Of a DNA stretch of 64,000 nucleotides, positions 32,122 through 41,007 are shown in pieces (position 1 is the stretch's first letter; the number at the start of each line of letters is the position of its first letter). Position numbers and translations under genes: made by a program. Origin of the DNA: CBDCCV01 sp965215025. Lineage in GTDB: Bacteria > Bacteroidota > Rhodothermia > Rhodothermales > Salinibacteraceae. The notes under the pieces were generated by a model that saw only the letters and a list, made by a program, of their open reading frames with translations, searched no databases and was not told the DNA's origin. The stretch covers positions 620,001 to 684,000 of the forward strand of contig CBDCCV010000001.1 in assembly GCA_965215025.1 (NCBI GenBank), given 5' to 3'.

Positions 32122-33780
32122 TCAAGGCCGCCCGGCCCCGGCGGGGGCGTTCTCCGGGTGCTCCGTGGCGCGGATGCCTTGCAAGGAGACGTACGGCGGC
32201 TCGAAGACCCACGGCGGCACGCCGTACCGCTCGCGCAGCGCGGCGAGCTTCTCCTTCATCCGGCTGATCTCTTCGGCAAAAGCGGGTTCTCCGTAGACGT
32301 TGTTGACCTCGTACGGGTCGTTTTTCAGGTCGTAGAATTCCCAGACGTCGTCCGTGTAGAAGCGGATGAGCTTGTAGCGGCCGTCGCGCGCGCCCTCGTG
32401 CCGGCCCACGTTGTGCCGCCCGTGGTCGTAGTAGTGGTAGTAGACCGCGTCGCGCCACTCGTCGGCGCTGTCTTCGAGCAAGGCTCTGACGGAGCGGCCC
32501 TGCATCCGGGCGGGGGCGGGCACCCCGGCGACGTCGAGGAAGGTAGGCGCGTAGTCGATGTTCTGCACGAGCGGCCGGACGCGGGTGCCCGGCGCGATGC
32601 CAGCGGGCCAGCGCATCAAGAGCGGCATCCGCAGGGCCGGCTCGTACATCAGCCGCTTCTCGGCGTAGCCGTGCTCGCCGGTGAAGTAGCTCTGGTCGCT
32701 CGTGTAGATGACGAGGGTGTTCTCTTTGAGCGCCTCGTTTTTGAGCGCCTCGTTTTCGTCGAGCCAGTCGAGGATGCGCCCCACGTTCTCATCGACGGTA
32801 TCGACGAGGCGGAGGTAGTCTTTGATGAAGCGCTGGTAGGCGTACTTCTTGAGCGCGGTCGAGTCCATCGTGGCTTGCCGCTCCCGGAAGGCCCGGTTCT
32901 GCGGATCGACGGCGGCGTGGTAGGCGCGCAGCTGCTCGTCCGTCATCCGGGCGAAGTAGATGTTGTACTGCTCCGGGTCGTACGTGCCGTAGGCGGGGAT
33001 GGGCTGGAAGTCTTTGATGTGGAAGTTGACGTCGGTGGCGTAGTGCGACCGCGTGGCGAAGGTGTCGGAAAAGGTGGCCGGCTCGGGGATGGTGTCGTTC
33101 AGGTAGCGCTCCAGGTGCCGGATGGGGGGCATACGCGGCACGTGCGGCGCCTTGTACTGGACGAGCAGGGCGAAGGGCTGGTCCGGGTCGCGCGTCTCCT
33201 CAAGCCAGCGCAACGCTTCATCCGTGACGAGGTCGGTGGAGTAGCCTTGGACGGTTTCCGTGCCGGTCTCGCTGTCGTAGAACTCGGGGTTGTAGTAGAA
33301 GCCCTGCTTCCCGGCGCCGGTGAGGATCTTGTAGGTGTCGTACTCGTCGCCGGGCTTGCTGTTGAGGTGCCACTTGCCGAAGAGCACGGACTGGTAGCCC
33401 GCCTCCTTGAGCGCGCGCGGGAACACCATCTGCAGGCTGTCCCAGGCCGCCCCGTTGCCCGTGACGCCGTTGACGTGGCTGTGCGTGCCGGTGAGGATGG
33501 AGGCCCGGCTCGGACCGCAGATCGAGTTGGCGCAAAAGCTGTTCAGAAAGATCGCGCCCTCGGCGGCCAGGCGGTCGATGTTGGGTGTGCGATTGATGCT
33601 CCCGTCGTAGGCGCTGATGGCCCGGTTGGCGTGGTCATCCGCCATGATGAAGATGATGTTGGGGCGCGGCGGTTCTGCTTCGTCGTTGGCGTCCTCGCAC
33701 GCGGCGAACAAGAGCACCGGCAGCGCAGCCAGCGCGAGGCAGGCGCGAGCCGAGGCGGACCAGGTTGTCATAGAGCGCAC
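32122..33780 (-). CDS. Sulfatase (S1 family) lipoprotein
   Basis: A 552-residue sulfatase. The N-terminus has a lipobox (LLFAAC, Cys 28), so it is probably lipid-anchored. The alkaline-phosphatase-like core starts RPNIIFIMADDHANRAISAY with metal-binding Asp residues. The formylglycine site is CGPSRASILTG (Cys 88, consensus CxPSRxxxLTG). GKWHLNS and the C-terminal VIYTSDQSYFTGEHGYAEK supply further metal and sulfate ligands. It needs a maturase (anSME or FGE) that is not in this window. The likely substrate is a sulfated polysaccharide. Start at 33780 gives the signal peptide. Confidence 0.93.
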   Translation of the reverse strand: MRSMTTWSASARACLALAALPVLLFAACEDANDEAEPPRPNIIFIMADDHANRAISAYDGSINRTPNIDRLAAEGAIFLNSFCANSICGPSRASILTGTHSHVNGVTGNGAAWDSLQMVFPRALKEAGYQSVLFGKWHLNSKPGDEYDTYKILTGAGKQGFYYNPEFYDSETGTETVQGYSTDLVTDEALRWLEETRDPDQPFALLVQYKAPHVPRMPPIRHLERYLNDTIPEPATFSDTFATRSHYATDVNFHIKDFQPIPAYGTYDPEQYNIYFARMTDEQLRAYHAAVDPQNRAFRERQATMDSTALKKYAYQRFIKDYLRLVDTVDENVGRILDWLDENEALKNEALKENTLVIYTSDQSYFTGEHGYAEKRLMYEPALRMPLLMRWPAGIAPGTRVRPLVQNIDYAPTFLDVAGVPAPARMQGRSVRALLEDSADEWRDAVYYHYYDHGRHNVGRHEGARDGRYKLIRFYTDDVWEFYDLKNDPYEVNNVYGEPAFAEEISRMKEKLAALRERYGVPPWVFEPPYVSLQGIRATEHPENAPAGAGRP

Positions 33781-33869
33781 GATGGCGTTGCAAGTGACTG
33801 GATGCGCAAAACGGAATTCGTAAGTACGCGCACGCCTGCTGGACTTTCAAGACCGACGGGTAGCGCCCC

Positions 33870-34493
33870 TTACGACGCTTCCAACTGGCGCCGGGCCTCG
33901 CCTCCGGTGACGTCTTTGTTGTAGAGCGGCGCGCCGGGTTCCTGCTTGCGCCCGCCCTCGCGCAGGCTGCCCGTATCCACCGGGGCGAAGCCGATCTCTT
34001 CGATGAGCGCGGCGACACGCTTTTTAGCTTCGGCGTCGTCGCCGGCGAGGAGGATGGCGCGGCGCTCTTCCACCGGCTTCGACGCGTCGCCCTGGTCGCG
34101 CAGGTGCTGCCAGTAGATCGTGTTGAACGCCTTGACCACGCGGGCGCCGTCGAGGTGCCGGGCCACGAGTTCGGTCTGCGCGCGCCCGTCCAGACCCATC
34201 TCGCCGTCGCGCTCGGGGTAGTAGTTCGACGCGCTGATGACGATCTTGCCCCGGAGCGCATCGGCCGGCAGGTCTTTGTAATGCCCGAACGGGATGGCTT
34301 CGAGCACGACCTCGCCGAACGCTGCGGCGTCTTCGACCGTCATGGCACGGACGTTCTCGCCGAGCGCGCCCACTCGGTCTTGCAGCGTATCCGGTCCGCG
34401 CGAGTTGCTCAGCGCGACCTGGTGCCCCGCTTCGGCAAAGAGCCGCGCCGCCGTCCCACCGATGTTGCCCGCTCCGATGATGCCGATGTTCAT
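33870..34493 (-). CDS. NADP oxidoreductase, coenzyme F420-dependent-like
   Basis: A 207-residue dinucleotide-binding protein from MNIGIIGAGNIGGTAARLFA (ATG complementary to 34491-34493). The GxGxxG loop is followed by the GHQVALSNSRGP segment that selects NADP. VVKAFNTIYWQHL is a signature of the F420:NADPH oxidoreductase (Npd) fold. In bacteria without F420 this family uses NAD(P) with other partners; nothing here shows F420 synthesis. It lies 53 bases downstream of an SDR gene on the same strand. Confidence 0.85.
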   Translation of the reverse strand: MNIGIIGAGNIGGTAARLFAEAGHQVALSNSRGPDTLQDRVGALGENVRAMTVEDAAAFGEVVLEAIPFGHYKDLPADALRGKIVISASNYYPERDGEMGLDGRAQTELVARHLDGARVVKAFNTIYWQHLRDQGDASKPVEERRAILLAGDDAEAKKRVAALIEEIGFAPVDTGSLREGGRKQEPGAPLYNKDVTGGEARRQLEAS

Positions 34494-34546
34494 GTGTGTA
34501 CCCTCCGGGGTTGCGGATGAAGTTGCAAAGCGGTTCAACACGCCCG

Positions 34547-35311
34547 TCAGTGCACGTAGCTGCCAGCGTTGACGTCGATGCTCGCGCCGGTGGCGTGGTC
34601 GGCCAGGCCGCTGGCGAGGAAGACGATGAGCGGCGCCACGTCCTCCGGCTCCGTCAGGCGCTCCAGAGCGATGCCGCTGCGGGCGTAGTCCTCGCCGAAC
34701 TCGTCAATAAAGGCCTGCGCCATGTCCGTGCGCGTGAAGCCGGGGGCCACGACGAAGGCGCGCAGCCCGCTCTCGCCGAAGCCGCGCGCTAAAGAGCGCG
34801 TGAGCGCCACGAGGCCGCCTTTCGACCCGGCGTACGCCATGTACTCCGGCGCGTCGCCGCGGAAGGCGGCCCGCGAGGCTATGTTGACGACGCGGCCCGC
34901 CCCTTCCGTCTCACCGACGTGCGCGGCGAAGCGGCGGCACAGCCATTCCGGCGCGCGCAGGTTCACGGCCATCGTCCGGTCCCAATCCGCCTGCCAATCG
35001 GCCGCGGAGGCGCCGAGCGGCATCCGCAGCGCGACGCCGGCGTTGTTGACGAGGACGCGGAGCTTTTCTCCGAACGCCGCGACGGCTTCATCAAAAAGGC
35101 GCTCGCAGTCGCCTGTCCGGGCGAGGTCGGCCTGGAAAACCTGCGCGCCGGCCCCGATCTCCTCGGCCAGCGCCTCGGCGGCGTCGCGGCTTTTGCCGAA
35201 GTGCACGCCTACGGCCGCGCCAGCCTCGGCCATCTGCCGCGCGATGGCGGCGCCGATGCCTCGGCTCGCGCCGGTGACGAGCGCCGCCGTTCCGGAGAGG
35301 TCAATCGTCAT
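34547..35311 (-). CDS. Short-chain dehydrogenase/reductase
   Basis: A 254-residue classical SDR. TGASRGIGAAIAR is the cofactor loop, LVNNAGVALRMPL holds NNAG, and IASRAAFRGDAPEYMAYAGS with K five residues later gives the Ser-Tyr-Lys triad. The VAPGFTRTDMAQ loop matches FabG-like enzymes. It begins 12 bases after the DUF2480 gene stop, suggesting one transcript. Substrate unknown. Confidence 0.9.
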   Translation of the reverse strand: MTIDLSGTAALVTGASRGIGAAIARQMAEAGAAVGVHFGKSRDAAEALAEEIGAGAQVFQADLARTGDCERLFDEAVAAFGEKLRVLVNNAGVALRMPLGASAADWQADWDRTMAVNLRAPEWLCRRFAAHVGETEGAGRVVNIASRAAFRGDAPEYMAYAGSKGGLVALTRSLARGFGESGLRAFVVAPGFTRTDMAQAFIDEFGEDYARSGIALERLTEPEDVAPLIVFLASGLADHATGASIDVNAGSYVH

Positions 35312-35323
35312 GGGGCGGTGCGC

Positions 35324-35899
35324 TCACGAACTCGGCGTGGGGAGCGACGGCTTTTTGACGCCGGCAGGCTTGTGCTTCGGGCGCTCCTGCGCGGTCTGCG
35401 GGCGGCGCCAGAGCGGGACCGAGGAGCACGGCTCGCCGAACATCAGCTTGCGCGCCACGCCTTGCAGCTTCTGCGTAGCTTGCAGGTAGGCGCTCGGCGG
35501 GACGATCTCGCTCCCGCAGCCTTTGACGACGACGGGGCGGCCTTCGTACGCGGACCAATCCTCACCTTCGAGCGCGCGGGTGAAGTAGTCGCGCAAGAGA
35601 TCATCGCGCCGGCCGAAGGCGACCGAGCGCGCCACGCCGTCGAGCTTGGCGGCCACGAGCATGTACGCCCACGTCGGTACGATGGCGTCGGCGGAGCAAT
35701 GGACGGCCACGTGCTCCCCCTCGTGCTGCTGCCAGTCGTACGCCTTCACGTCGGCGCGGAACTTTTTCTCTTTGAGCATCAGCCCTCCGACGAGGAACGG
35801 GGCGATGTCGAGTTCGGCGATAGGGGCGCCGTCCCAGAGCTTGGCCAAGTTGTAGACGGCGATCTCGCTCTCGGCGACGCGGTTGGTGATCGGCTCCAT
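35324..35899 (-). CDS. DUF2480 family protein
   Basis: A 191-residue cytosolic protein. The start MEPITNRVAESEIAVYNLAK, the following IDIAPFL-like IAPFLVGGLMLKEKKFRADV and the sequence AVHCSADAIVPTWAYMLVAA are typical of DUF2480, a family found in Bacteroidota and relatives. The C-terminal 30 residues are a basic Pro/Lys-rich tail. Function unknown. It sits in a minus-strand run with an SDR and the cysteine desulfurase; in other genomes of this group DUF2480 is often near iron-sulfur genes, which I recall but cannot verify here. Confidence 0.8.
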   Translation of the reverse strand: MEPITNRVAESEIAVYNLAKLWDGAPIAELDIAPFLVGGLMLKEKKFRADVKAYDWQQHEGEHVAVHCSADAIVPTWAYMLVAAKLDGVARSVAFGRRDDLLRDYFTRALEGEDWSAYEGRPVVVKGCGSEIVPPSAYLQATQKLQGVARKLMFGEPCSSVPLWRRPQTAQERPKHKPAGVKKPSLPTPSS

Positions 35900-35931
35900 G
35901 CTTTGTTTCCGTTTCTTGTAGTGGCTTCGGC

Positions 35932-36132
35932 TCAGGACTGCGGGGCAGCTTTTTCGCTGTGCACCTCTTTGAAGCTCTGCTTGCGGCGCACTTCGTCAAG
36001 ATCGACGTGCTTCGACGCATGTGACACTTCGATCTCTGCCAACTGGCCCCCGCTGTCGTACGCTGCCTGCACCTCGTTTTTGGTTACGTCGTGGCGCTTG
36101 ATGTTGCGCTCGAAGTAGGGGATGGTCTTCAA
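35932..36132 (-). CDS. Small hypothetical protein (66 aa)
   Basis: The frame encodes MKTIPYFERNIKRHDVTKNE followed by a charged, soluble protein ending EKAAPQS. It fills the gap between the cysteine desulfurase stop (36166) and DUF2480 start (35899) on the same strand, with short spacers at both sides. Amino-acid composition looks like real protein rather than a GC shadow (few Arg/Pro runs). No family is recognised. Confidence 0.5.
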   Translation of the reverse strand: MKTIPYFERNIKRHDVTKNEVQAAYDSGGQLAEIEVSHASKHVDLDEVRRKQSFKEVHSEKAAPQS

Positions 36133-36165
36133 GAGAAAACGCCGTTCGCCCCGAGAAATCCGTCG

Positions 36166-37326
36166 TCAAGCCCACGCGGCCACGTTGCGAAGCTGCCTCA
36201 CGGCGCGGATGACCTCTTCGGCGGCGCGGTCCATGTCGTCTTCGGTGGTGGCGCGGCCGAGGCTGAAGCGGAGCGTGGAGCGCGCGTCGGCGTCGGAGAG
36301 GCCCATCGCTTGGAGGACGTGGCTCGGCTTTTGACTGCCCGTCGAGCACGCGCTGCCGGTGGCGACGGCGAGCGCGCGCAGGCTCGCTTCCAGGTTTTCG
36401 GCCTTGACGCCGCGGAAGGTGACGCTGGACGTCTGCGGCAGGCGCGGCGCGTCTTTGCCGTTGATCTGGACGCCAGAGAGCGCGTCGGTGAGGCGCTCTT
36501 CAAAAGCGTCGCGCAGTGGTGCCAAGCGCTCGGCGTCGGCAGCGAGGCGCTCGGCGGCGATCTCGGCGGCGGCGCCCATGCCGACGATGCCAGGCACGTT
36601 GAGCGTGCCGCCGCGCCGGCCTTCTTCCTGCCCGCCGCCGGTGAGCATCGGCTGAAGGCGCACGCGCGGGCGGCGCCGGCTCGCGTACAAAGCGCCCACG
36701 CCCTTCGGCCCGTAGAGCTTGTGCGCCGAGCACGCCAGGAGATCGGCGTGCTGCACATCTACTGGGATCTTACCGACGGCCTGCGTTGCGTCCGTCATGA
36801 AGAGCGCGCCGGCCTCGCGCACGACCTCGGCGATCTCGGGGATGGGCTGGAGGACGCCCGTTTCGTTGTTCGCCCACATCACGGCGGCGAGGAGGGTGTC
36901 TTCGCGCAGGGCGGCTTGGAGATCGGCGAGGGCGAGCAGGCCGCTTTCGTCTACGGGCAGGTAGGTGACCTCGAAGCCTTGCCTTCCGAGCGCGCGGCAG
37001 GTGTCGAGCACGGCTTTGTGCTCCGTCTGCACGGTGACGAAGTGGCGGCCTTTCCTCTCTGCGTACGTGGCCGCCACGCCGCGCAGCGCCATGTTGATCG
37101 CCTCCGTCGCCCCGCTCATGAAGGTGAGGGCGCGCGGCTCGGCGCTGAGGAGGGCTGCTGCTTGCTCGCGCGCTTGGGTGACGGCCTCCTCGGCGGCCCA
37201 GCCGAAGGCGTGCCCTTTACTCGATGCGTTGCCGTAGTGCTCCGAGAAGAACGGCAGCATCCGCTCCAGGACGCGCGCGTCCACGGGCGTGGTGGCGTTG
37301 TGGTCGAGGTAGATGGGCGCGGGCAT
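36166..37326 (-). CDS. Cysteine desulfurase (NifS/IscS family)
   Basis: A 386-residue PLP enzyme starting MPAPIYLDHNATTPVDARVL, the standard N-terminus. It shows FMSGATEAINMAL, TEHKAVLDTC, FMTDATQAVGKIPVDV (Asp contacting PLP), the PLP lysine in ACSAHKLYGPKGVGALY, and RRGGTLNVPGIVGMG. The sulfur-carrying Cys is in ATGSACSTGSQKPSHVLQAM. It releases sulfur from cysteine for Fe-S clusters or thiolation. The loop resembles group I (IscS/NifS). No scaffold gene (iscU, nifU) is adjacent. The frame extends upstream of 37326 but without family sequence. Confidence 0.95.
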   Translation of the reverse strand: MPAPIYLDHNATTPVDARVLERMLPFFSEHYGNASSKGHAFGWAAEEAVTQAREQAAALLSAEPRALTFMSGATEAINMALRGVAATYAERKGRHFVTVQTEHKAVLDTCRALGRQGFEVTYLPVDESGLLALADLQAALREDTLLAAVMWANNETGVLQPIPEIAEVVREAGALFMTDATQAVGKIPVDVQHADLLACSAHKLYGPKGVGALYASRRRPRVRLQPMLTGGGQEEGRRGGTLNVPGIVGMGAAAEIAAERLAADAERLAPLRDAFEERLTDALSGVQINGKDAPRLPQTSSVTFRGVKAENLEASLRALAVATGSACSTGSQKPSHVLQAMGLSDADARSTLRFSLGRATTEDDMDRAAEEVIRAVRQLRNVAAWA

Positions 37327-37417
37327 GGCGGCGGCGCTTTTTCTTCTGGAAAAGGCCTTTGTAAGACCGGCGCCGGGCAGAGCGGGTTTCGCCAACGTGC
37401 ATGGGAGGCGTTTACGT

Positions 37418-37996
37418 CTACAAATCAGCCTCGGCGTAGGCGCGTTGGAGCAGGTCCGCAACGCCCATCGGGCCGGCGGTGCGTTCGAGGTAGACGCGGT
37501 CGAGGGTCTCGGCGCGCATCTTCATCACGCCGAGCACGTCGCGCCACTGCCGGTCCGAGACCTCGCCGCCCAGCCGGTACCAGTAAAGCTTGTGCAGGAC
37601 CACGTCCTCGGCACTGGCTACGGCGAATGCCCGACGCGGCTCTTCCGAAAAGACGTAGGGCTGACGGCGCCGCATCTCCTGCTGCGCGAAAGCGCCTTTT
37701 CCGAGGACGAAGACATCTACCTTGAGCATCGTCCCCAGATGGATGACGTTGAACGAGGAGCGCTCGCGGACGGCTTCCCGGATTCCCTCGGCATCGATGT
37801 AGAACGCCCCTTCGAGCGCAGCGACGAAGGCGGCGACGTGCCCGAACTGCAAATCCGCCACCACATCCCCGTCCTGTGTGGTACGCGGAATGCCGTAAAG
37901 CGAACTTGCCAGCGATCCGCCCACGAAGCAGGGGGCGCCAGCCTGCTCAAGCGCCTGCACAACCTGGAAGGTGACGTCGAAGAGGTCCACAGCCAT
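37418..37996 (-). CDS. Nucleotidyltransferase-fold protein (AbiEii/DUF6036-like)
   Basis: A 192-residue protein. The N-terminal CFVGGSLASSLYGIPRTTQD followed by GDVVADL matches the pol-beta-type nucleotidyltransferase core (GGxxxxxxG then DxD-like). The second strand carries MLKVDVFVLG, and VASAEDVVLHKLYWYRLGG is a typical later motif of this group. It overlaps the preceding 86-residue gene (TGATG). Such two-gene units are often toxin-antitoxin or phase-variable defence-type modules, but activity is not shown. Confidence 0.75.
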   Translation of the reverse strand: MAVDLFDVTFQVVQALEQAGAPCFVGGSLASSLYGIPRTTQDGDVVADLQFGHVAAFVAALEGAFYIDAEGIREAVRERSSFNVIHLGTMLKVDVFVLGKGAFAQQEMRRRQPYVFSEEPRRAFAVASAEDVVLHKLYWYRLGGEVSDRQWRDVLGVMKMRAETLDRVYLERTAGPMGVADLLQRAYAEADL

Positions 37997-38256
37997 CAGT
38001 ACCCTTCGCGCTCGGGGTCCCAGCCGAAGACCTCGATCATAGTGTCGCGCTCCAAGCGGAGCGCGGCCAGGCGCAACTGCATCTCGCGCTCGGGCACATC
38101 GGGGCCGTACTGGACGCGCAAGCGCGCGCGTGCGAACCGCTCCGCCGTGCGGTTAAGCGCCGTCACCTGCTCCATCTTCTGGCGCGGCGACATCTGCCGG
38201 TAGCCTTCGATGAGCACGGCCTCGGCCTCCGGCGATGTGTCTTCAAACAGCGGCAT
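37996..38256 (-). CDS. Small helical partner of the nucleotidyltransferase (86 aa)
   Basis: An 86-residue, highly charged helical protein (MPLFEDTSPEAEAVLIEGYR ... MIEVFGWDPEREGY). The segment MSPRQKMEQVTALNRTAERF resembles short proteins found directly before nucleotidyltransferase-like genes. Its stop overlaps the start of the next gene, which implies translational coupling. It has no recognisable HTH. Confidence 0.7.
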   Translation of the reverse strand: MPLFEDTSPEAEAVLIEGYRQMSPRQKMEQVTALNRTAERFARARLRVQYGPDVPEREMQLRLAALRLERDTMIEVFGWDPEREGY

Positions 38257-38346
38257 GGGGATGCGGGCGGTGGTTCGGCCACGAAGAACACCAGCACAAC
38301 CGCCGCCGGGCGCGGCGGGTTTCGCGGCAGGACGGCCCCAAACGCC

Positions 38347-38374
38347 GTAAGGGCGTATCGCGGTACGTCCCTAC
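38347..38374. repeat. 28-nt degenerate palindrome (REP-like), family member 4
   Basis: Reads GTAAGGGCGTATCG then CGGTACGTCCCTAC, imperfect arms with the same GTA(G/A)GG...CCCTAC ends as the other members. It lies downstream of the FecA-like receptor and upstream of the 86-residue gene. Confidence 0.7.
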
Positions 38375-38405
38375 GGATGCTTGCTCCGAACGTGACCTCA
38401 TTGGA

Positions 38406-40934
38406 TCAGAAGCTCGCCTTAAGGCCCAGGAGGAACGTGCGCGGGAGGCCGGGGCGCAGGCCGGCCGGGCGGCGCGCCACGGCGTAGACGGCGTCGGTGA
38501 GGTTGCGCGCGCTGGCGAAGACCTCGGCGTAGCGCGTGACGGCGTAGCTCGCCGAAGCGTCGAGGACGAGGTGCGCGTCGATGGAGGCGTCTTCGTCGAG
38601 GTCGCCCTGGCCCGCCACGGTGCGCAGCGCGCTCACGTACCGGCCGCCCAGATTGAAGTCGAACCCTTTGAAGCCATCCACGCCGATGCTCGCCGCGAGC
38701 TGGTGCTCCGGCAGGTACGGCAGCTCATCGCCCTCCTCGACGGCGCCCCACGGGTCGTAGTCGCTCTCGAAGGCGTTCTCGAACGTGGCGCGCGTGTAGG
38801 TGTACGCCACGTCGAAGGGAATAGAGAAGCGCGCCCCTGCCACGAGGCCGAGGTCCTGCTGCGCCGAAAGCTCGACGCCGCGCACGTGGGCGTCGCCGCC
38901 GTTGAACTGCTCGCCCGAGGGGTCGCCGCCGACGGCGGCGAGGTCGCGGCCCAGGAGGTTGGCGTAGTCGTTGAAGAAGCCGACGGCCTCCAGGCGCAAC
39001 CCCGGCCGACGGTAGCGCAGGCCCGCTTCGTAGTTCACGCTCAACTCCGGCTCGGTGCTCTCGTCCGCGCCGGGCGGCGCGAAGCCGCGGTGCACGCCGC
39101 CGAACGTGCTCAGCCCTTCCGTCCATTCGTACATCACGCCCATGCCGGGGATGAACACGTCCACCTGGTTCGAGCGCGTCCTCTCGGGGGCGGCCGTGCG
39201 GGCGCGGCCTTCGGGCGTGTCGGTGGCGTAGTCGTCGCGCGTGAGGGTAATGGACTCGAAGCGCAGGCCGGGCGTCACGGTCAGGGCGCCGCGCTCGAGG
39301 CGGTACTGCGCAAAGGCGGCCCAGGCGTCGGCGCGCTGGATGCGGTTGCTCTCGGTGCCGGGCGTGCCCCTTTCGGTAAGCTGCATCACGCCGTCGTCCA
39401 TGCGGTAGGCGTCCACCCACTGGAAGCGGTCGATGGCGTCTTCGTGAAAGCGCCCGCCGATCTCCACACGGTGCGCCAGACCCGGCGTCTCGAAGGTGAA
39501 GCCGGCCACCGATTGCACACCCTGCGCGTAGTACGAGCGGTTGTTGTTTTTGACCATCAGCGCGTCGTCGTTCTGGCTCGTGGCGCCCTGGACGATGGCG
39601 AGTTCGGCGGCGTAGGCGTCCGGGTTGTCCAGAAGCGCAGCGATGCCCACGGCCTCGCTATCGGCGGCGGCGCGCACGTCGTCGAGCTTGAACCAGTTGC
39701 GGTGGAAGTTATTGCGGTAAAGCGTCGTCGTCACGTCCACGAACGGGGCGGGTTGGATGAGGTGCCGAAGCTGGTACTGCTCGTGCTCGGTGTTCATCAC
39801 GTCCTCCTGCGAGGCGGCGTAGCGGCGGTACGGCGCCCGGTCGAAATCGGCCTGCGTGAGGCCGAGGTAGGTCTCGTTCGAGGTCTCGCGCGCGGAGGCG
39901 ATCTTGAAGGTGAGCGCCTGGTAGACGCGCGCGTCGCGGCTTGTGGAGAGGCGCAGCTTGGCCAGATAGTCCTTCTTGTCGAAGCCGGTGTCCCCATCCG
40001 AACTGCCGCCGCCCGCGTCGAGGTTTTTGTAGCCATCGGAGCGGATCTGGTACGTCTCGGCCACGAAGCCGAAGTGCTCGTACGAATCGCCCACGTGCGC
40101 GTGGATGGTGCGCTCGGCGTCGCCGCCGGCCAGGACGTTGAGGCGGCCGGAGAAGGCGTCGGGGATCTGCGTGGAGAGGAGGTTGAGCGCACCGCCGGTG
40201 GTGTACGGCCCGTAGGCGATCTGGCTCGATCCCTTGCGCACCTCCACGCCCTGCATCCGCCCGATGGTGGGGAAGTAGTAGGCCGAGGGGGCGGCGTAGG
40301 GCGCCGGCGCAGCCAAAACGCCGTCCTCCATCACCGTGATCTTCGACGAGCGCTCCACGCCCGTCCCCCGGAGGCCGATGTTCGGGCGCAGGCCGTAGCC
40401 GTCCTCTTCCTGCACGTACACGCCCGGCACTTGGCGCAGGACGCGGTGCACGTCGCTGTGGCTGAACGTCTCCAGCTCGCGCGGGCCGATGTAGTGCGCC
40501 GAGCCGGGGATCTCGTCCAGGTGCCGCCGCCCGCCCGTGAGCATGACGTGACGGACGACGAGTTCGCTCAGCTCCACGGGCCGCTCCAAGAGCAGCACCC
40601 GCACGCGCGCGGTCTCGCCCGCCTCGACGGTGATTTCCTGCCGCTCACGCTCGTAGCCCAGGAGGCTGGTCACGAGCGTGTGCGTCCCCGCCGGCACGTC
40701 TTCGATGACGAAGGCGCCGTCCGGCCCCGTGGCCGCCCCCAACCCGCGCCGGCCCTCGACGTAGAGGTTCACGCCGGAGAGCGGCTCGCCCAACCCCTCT
40801 TCTTTGACTACGCCCGTTACGGTTCCGGTTTCTTCTTTAGGCTGCGCTAACACAGGCGCTGCTGCCATCAGCGTAAGCGCAAACACGGCCCACGCCGCAC
40901 AAAGGTAGGAAGTTGACGAGGTAAAAACGTTCAT
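38406..40934 (-). CDS. TonB-dependent receptor, FecA-like
   Basis: An 842-residue outer-membrane receptor. The N-terminus is a signal peptide ending APVLAQ. Residues about 35-115 form a CarboxypepD_reg-like domain (GTVTGVVKEEGLGEPLSGVN). The plug (DEIPGSAHYIGPRELETFSH ... LRPNIGLRGTGVERSSKITV) and the barrel match FecA-type ferric-citrate receptors, including NIGLRG and PYGPYTTGG-like KGSSQIAYGPYTTGG. The barrel closes with FLLGLKASF. Iron-siderophore uptake is the likely role. A candidate palindromic regulator site lies 57-73 bases upstream (40991-41007). No anti-sigma or sigma gene is adjacent. Confidence 0.9.
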   Translation of the reverse strand: MNVFTSSTSYLCAAWAVFALTLMAAAPVLAQPKEETGTVTGVVKEEGLGEPLSGVNLYVEGRRGLGAATGPDGAFVIEDVPAGTHTLVTSLLGYERERQEITVEAGETARVRVLLLERPVELSELVVRHVMLTGGRRHLDEIPGSAHYIGPRELETFSHSDVHRVLRQVPGVYVQEEDGYGLRPNIGLRGTGVERSSKITVMEDGVLAAPAPYAAPSAYYFPTIGRMQGVEVRKGSSQIAYGPYTTGGALNLLSTQIPDAFSGRLNVLAGGDAERTIHAHVGDSYEHFGFVAETYQIRSDGYKNLDAGGGSSDGDTGFDKKDYLAKLRLSTSRDARVYQALTFKIASARETSNETYLGLTQADFDRAPYRRYAASQEDVMNTEHEQYQLRHLIQPAPFVDVTTTLYRNNFHRNWFKLDDVRAAADSEAVGIAALLDNPDAYAAELAIVQGATSQNDDALMVKNNNRSYYAQGVQSVAGFTFETPGLAHRVEIGGRFHEDAIDRFQWVDAYRMDDGVMQLTERGTPGTESNRIQRADAWAAFAQYRLERGALTVTPGLRFESITLTRDDYATDTPEGRARTAAPERTRSNQVDVFIPGMGVMYEWTEGLSTFGGVHRGFAPPGADESTEPELSVNYEAGLRYRRPGLRLEAVGFFNDYANLLGRDLAAVGGDPSGEQFNGGDAHVRGVELSAQQDLGLVAGARFSIPFDVAYTYTRATFENAFESDYDPWGAVEEGDELPYLPEHQLAASIGVDGFKGFDFNLGGRYVSALRTVAGQGDLDEDASIDAHLVLDASASYAVTRYAEVFASARNLTDAVYAVARRPAGLRPGLPRTFLLGLKASF

Positions 40935-40990
40935 GACGATAGCAGGACGGCGGTGATTGTTTTGGCTTGCGAGACCAACGTAGTCATTAA

Positions 40991-41007
40991 TTTAGATTAA
41001 GTCTACA
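40991..41007. promoter_or_regulatory. Candidate iron-regulator-type palindrome upstream of FecA-like receptor
   Basis: TTTAGATTAAGTCTACA contains TAGA and TCTA arms five bases apart in an AT-rich patch of the otherwise GC-rich divergent region between the receptor (minus) and the acetyltransferase (plus). The shape is reminiscent of DtxR/IdeR-type boxes. This is pattern matching only; the regulator is not in the window. Confidence 0.35.

Noticed and set aside
32158..33924. Long plus-strand frame opposite the sulfatase
   Set aside because: Antisense shadow; the sulfatase has the formylglycine motif and lipobox.
33870..34493. Evidence for coenzyme F420 metabolism
   Set aside because: The fold is shared with NAD(P)-only relatives and no F420 biosynthesis gene is visible.
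38235..40850. Very long plus-strand frame opposite the FecA-like receptor
   Set aside because: High GC leaves few stops in this frame. The translation has no motif, while the minus strand gives a complete signal peptide, plug and barrel.
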